Both the position numbers and the translations under genes were made by a program. Shown one piece after another: positions 12,104 to 13,973 of a stretch of 13,973 nt of DNA. The notes beneath the pieces are model-generated. The model did no database searches. It worked only from the letters and a program-made list of their open reading frames with translations, and had not been told where the DNA came from. This DNA is from Clostridia bacterium. Lineage in GTDB: Bacteria > Bacillota > Clostridia > Oscillospirales > CAG-272. The stretch lies in assembly GCA_900753295.1 (NCBI GenBank), contig CAADYQ010000105.1:1-13973 (forward strand), written 5' to 3'. Position 1 is the stretch's first letter; the number at the start of each line of letters is the position of its first letter.

Positions 12104-13024
12104 ATGTTCGGACGTTTTTGCGATTCATACAGGAATAAAAAAGTATATGTCATGGGGCACGAGCGTGCGGATTTCGACACGCTCGTCTCGGCGTATCTTG
12201 TAAGCAGATGGCTTTCGCGCTGCGGAGTCGATGCCGAGCCGGTGATGCCGGATACCGCTCCCGCACCGGATGATATACCGCAGTCCGTAATGCTATGGCA
12301 CGGTGTCGATGTCAGCGGATGGACGCGCGCCACGAGCCTCGGCGCCGACAGCGGAGTGCTGTTCCTTGTTGACTGCCATACACCGTGCATTCCGTTGCCG
12401 GTCGCCGCGGTAATAGATCATCACCCCACCGCCGAGCCGATACCGGTGCCGGAGGAGTTCTGCGTTGACCGCGCGGCAAGCTCCTGCGCGCTTCTGGCAT
12501 ACCGCATCGCGAAGGCAGACGGGATAGATATCACCGATGACGAGGAGATACTCACCGTGCGGTCGGTGTACATGGATACTCAATCACTGCTTTCCGCAAA
12601 GTTCGATCCGGCGGACAAACCGTGGCTGGAGGCAATGATAAAAAAGCACAGGCTTGACGCCGGCGACCTGCAACGCCGCGGGCTGTGCTTTGCCGATCTT
12701 TCGCGCCGTCCGGAGGAGCTTGCGCTTGACTGGCTGAAATACTACACGATAGCGGGGAAGAAGTGCGCCTCGAGCCATATTCAGGCGGAAAACATACCGG
12801 ATGCGATCATTGACGGCGCGGTGCGCTTTCTCACAGACCGCCGTCGCGCGGAGGGGATAGATATATGGATCTTCTTTGTTGCCGAACCGCTCGCAGGCAA
12901 GTCGCGCGTGATAGAGCTGTCGGACAGTGGCGTGAGCGAGCGAAGATATGAAAGATTTTTGTCGCGCTCAAAGGACATAATCCCGGAACTTGAACGAAGA
13001 TTGTCGCAAGGGCTTGATTTTTAA
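12104..13024 (+). CDS. DHH-family phosphoesterase, family II (Mn-dependent) inorganic pyrophosphatase-like
   Basis: A 306-residue cytosolic protein with a DHH domain and a DHHA2-type C-terminus. Family II pyrophosphatases hydrolyse PPi with Mn or Co. Matching positions: HERADFD at 19-25 (His19, Asp23, Asp25, spaced as in GHKNPDTD), LVDCHT at 88-93 (Asp90; usually VDHNE), VIDHH at 103-107, and MDT at 157-159 (Asp158). The terminal substrate-binding block reads SRSKDIIP at 287-294 where pyrophosphatases have SRKKQVVP, so one Lys and the Gln differ. Metal ligands appear intact, but substrate specificity may differ. The ATG at 12104 follows GGAGGA by seven bases; longer starts would lie within the promoter. 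It is divergent from gpmI. Confidence 0.75.
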   Translation: MFGRFCDSYRNKKVYVMGHERADFDTLVSAYLVSRWLSRCGVDAEPVMPDTAPAPDDIPQSVMLWHGVDVSGWTRATSLGADSGVLFLVDCHTPCIPLPVAAVIDHHPTAEPIPVPEEFCVDRAASSCALLAYRIAKADGIDITDDEEILTVRSVYMDTQSLLSAKFDPADKPWLEAMIKKHRLDAGDLQRRGLCFADLSRRPEELALDWLKYYTIAGKKCASSHIQAENIPDAIIDGAVRFLTDRRRAEGIDIWIFFVAEPLAGKSRVIELSDSGVSERRYERFLSRSKDIIPELERRLSQGLDF

Positions 13025-13042
13025 GCTCAAAAGGGGTATAAT
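13014..13042 (+). promoter_or_regulatory. Promoter of the Mrp-family gene
   Basis: TTGATT (13014-13019), a 17-base spacer and a perfect TATAAT (13037-13042). The -35 lies inside the last codons of the DHH gene. The expected start near 13049 gives a leader of about 60 bases. Confidence 0.75.
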
Positions 13043-13110
13043 ATATCTATTGAAAAACATTTACCGCTTCCCGCGCATTGCGGTGGGAGGCAAGGAAAGG
13101 CGAAGATAAA

Positions 13111-13965
13111 ATGTCAGAATGCACACATGATTGTTCAAGCTGCTCCGCAAACTGCCCCTCCAAGGGCAAGGGCGCTCCTCAGGATTTTCACGAGGCGCCC
13201 AACGCGCTCAGCTCAATAAAAAAGGTAGTCGGAGTCGTAAGCGGTAAGGGCGGCGTCGGCAAGTCTCTTGTCACCTGCATGACCGCTGTGCTCATGCAGC
13301 GTCGCGGCTACCATGTCGGTATACTTGATGCCGATGTCACCGGTCCCTCGGTCCCCAAGGCATTCGGCGTTCATGCCGATGTTACCGGCGACGAGCACGG
13401 ACTTATCCCGCCCAGAACCAAGACCGGTATCGATATCATGTCGGTCAACCTGCTTCTTGACGATGAAAAGCGCCCCGTCGTGTGGCGCGGACCCGTCATC
13501 GCGGGCACGGTAAAGCAGTTCTGGACCGATGTGATCTGGGACGACATCGACCTTTTGCTGGTTGACTGCCCGCCCGGAACGGGAGACGTGCCGCTCACGG
13601 TGTTCCAGACTATTCCGCTTGACGGCATAATCATCGTTTCAAGCCCTCAGGAGCTTGTGTCGATGATAGTCTCAAAGGCTGCAAACATGGCAAAGATGAT
13701 GGATATCCCGGTGCTCGGTCTTGTTGAGAACATGAGCTACGCCGTCTGCCCCGATTGCGGCAAGCGCATAGACATATTCGGCGAGAGCCATATCGATGAG
13801 ATCGCCGATGAATTCGGTTATGACCTGTTGGCGCGTATGCCGCTCGACCGCCGCCTTGCGGCGCTCTGCGACCGCGGCGCACTTGAGCTTATGGACGACA
13901 AGACGGATTATCTTGACGCCGCCGTCGATACTCTCGTGAAAAAACTGGGACTTGAAGCAAAATAA
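13111..13965 (+). CDS. Mrp/NBP35 (ApbC-type) iron-sulfur carrier P-loop ATPase
   Basis: A 284-residue cytosolic ATPase that binds and transfers Fe-S clusters to apoproteins. Visible: an N-terminal Cys cluster (C4, C8, C11, C15), a deviant Walker A GKGGVGKS at 45-52, DADVTGPSVP at 73-82, VDCPPGTGD at 151-159 (switch and Walker B region) and CPDC at 213-216, the conserved CxxC that holds a bridging [4Fe-4S] cluster in the dimer. The N-terminal cysteines resemble the NBP35 type. There is no DUF59 domain, which is common in clostridial members. The ATG at 13111 was chosen because the Cys motif follows at once and AAAGG lies about 11 bases upstream; a TTG at 13078 is unlikely. It ends 8 bases before the window edge. 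Confidence 0.92.
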   Translation: MSECTHDCSSCSANCPSKGKGAPQDFHEAPNALSSIKKVVGVVSGKGGVGKSLVTCMTAVLMQRRGYHVGILDADVTGPSVPKAFGVHADVTGDEHGLIPPRTKTGIDIMSVNLLLDDEKRPVVWRGPVIAGTVKQFWTDVIWDDIDLLLVDCPPGTGDVPLTVFQTIPLDGIIIVSSPQELVSMIVSKAANMAKMMDIPVLGLVENMSYAVCPDCGKRIDIFGESHIDEIADEFGYDLLARMPLDRRLAALCDRGALELMDDKTDYLDAAVDTLVKKLGLEAK

Positions 13966-13973
13966 AGCCCGCA

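Noticed and set aside
13069..13095. Imperfect inverted repeat in the Mrp gene leader
   Set aside because: Pairing needs a bulge and the arms are short; not better than expected in GC-rich sequence.

Overview
The window looks like a chromosomal stretch of an uncultured gut-type Clostridia bacterium (Oscillospirales-like). This is inferred from GC-rich coding with GC-rich third positions, GGAGG-type ribosome binding sites, consensus sigma-A promoters, a trmK-nif3 pair, and several Xre-type regulators. No rRNA, tRNA, CRISPR array or insertion sequence was seen. No gap between genes exceeds about 270 bases.

Layout. Bases 2-3098 are a forward housekeeping run: the 3' end of a probable trmK, nif3-family, a degenerate PPP-type phosphatase, and an rlmD-type rRNA methyltransferase. 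Bases 3130-7144 are the most interesting part. Two secreted proteins (a CBM9-like protein and a second beta-rich protein) end in the same tail: a Thr/Pro/Ala linker, GCGS, a hydrophobic segment and basic residues. They are followed by an Lgt-like protein with altered active-site positions and an overlapping CPBP (Rce1-type) intramembrane protease. I propose that these four genes form a C-terminal sorting system: the Lgt-like enzyme would lipidate the tail cysteine and the protease would remove the hydrophobic tail.

Bases 7207-9656 hold a reverse-strand SGNH hydrolase and a forward membrane-bound Xre protein behind a leader with two mutually exclusive hairpins (attenuator or riboswitch candidate). 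They also hold a reverse-strand Xre gene with a small companion and repeated operator-like sites upstream. Bases 9904-11915 (reverse) carry gpmI and an overlapping small membrane protein. Divergent from gpmI are a family II pyrophosphatase-like DHH protein with a perfect consensus promoter (12104-13024) and an Mrp/NBP35 Fe-S carrier ATPase (13111-13965).

All product calls rest on motifs read by eye. No database search was possible.
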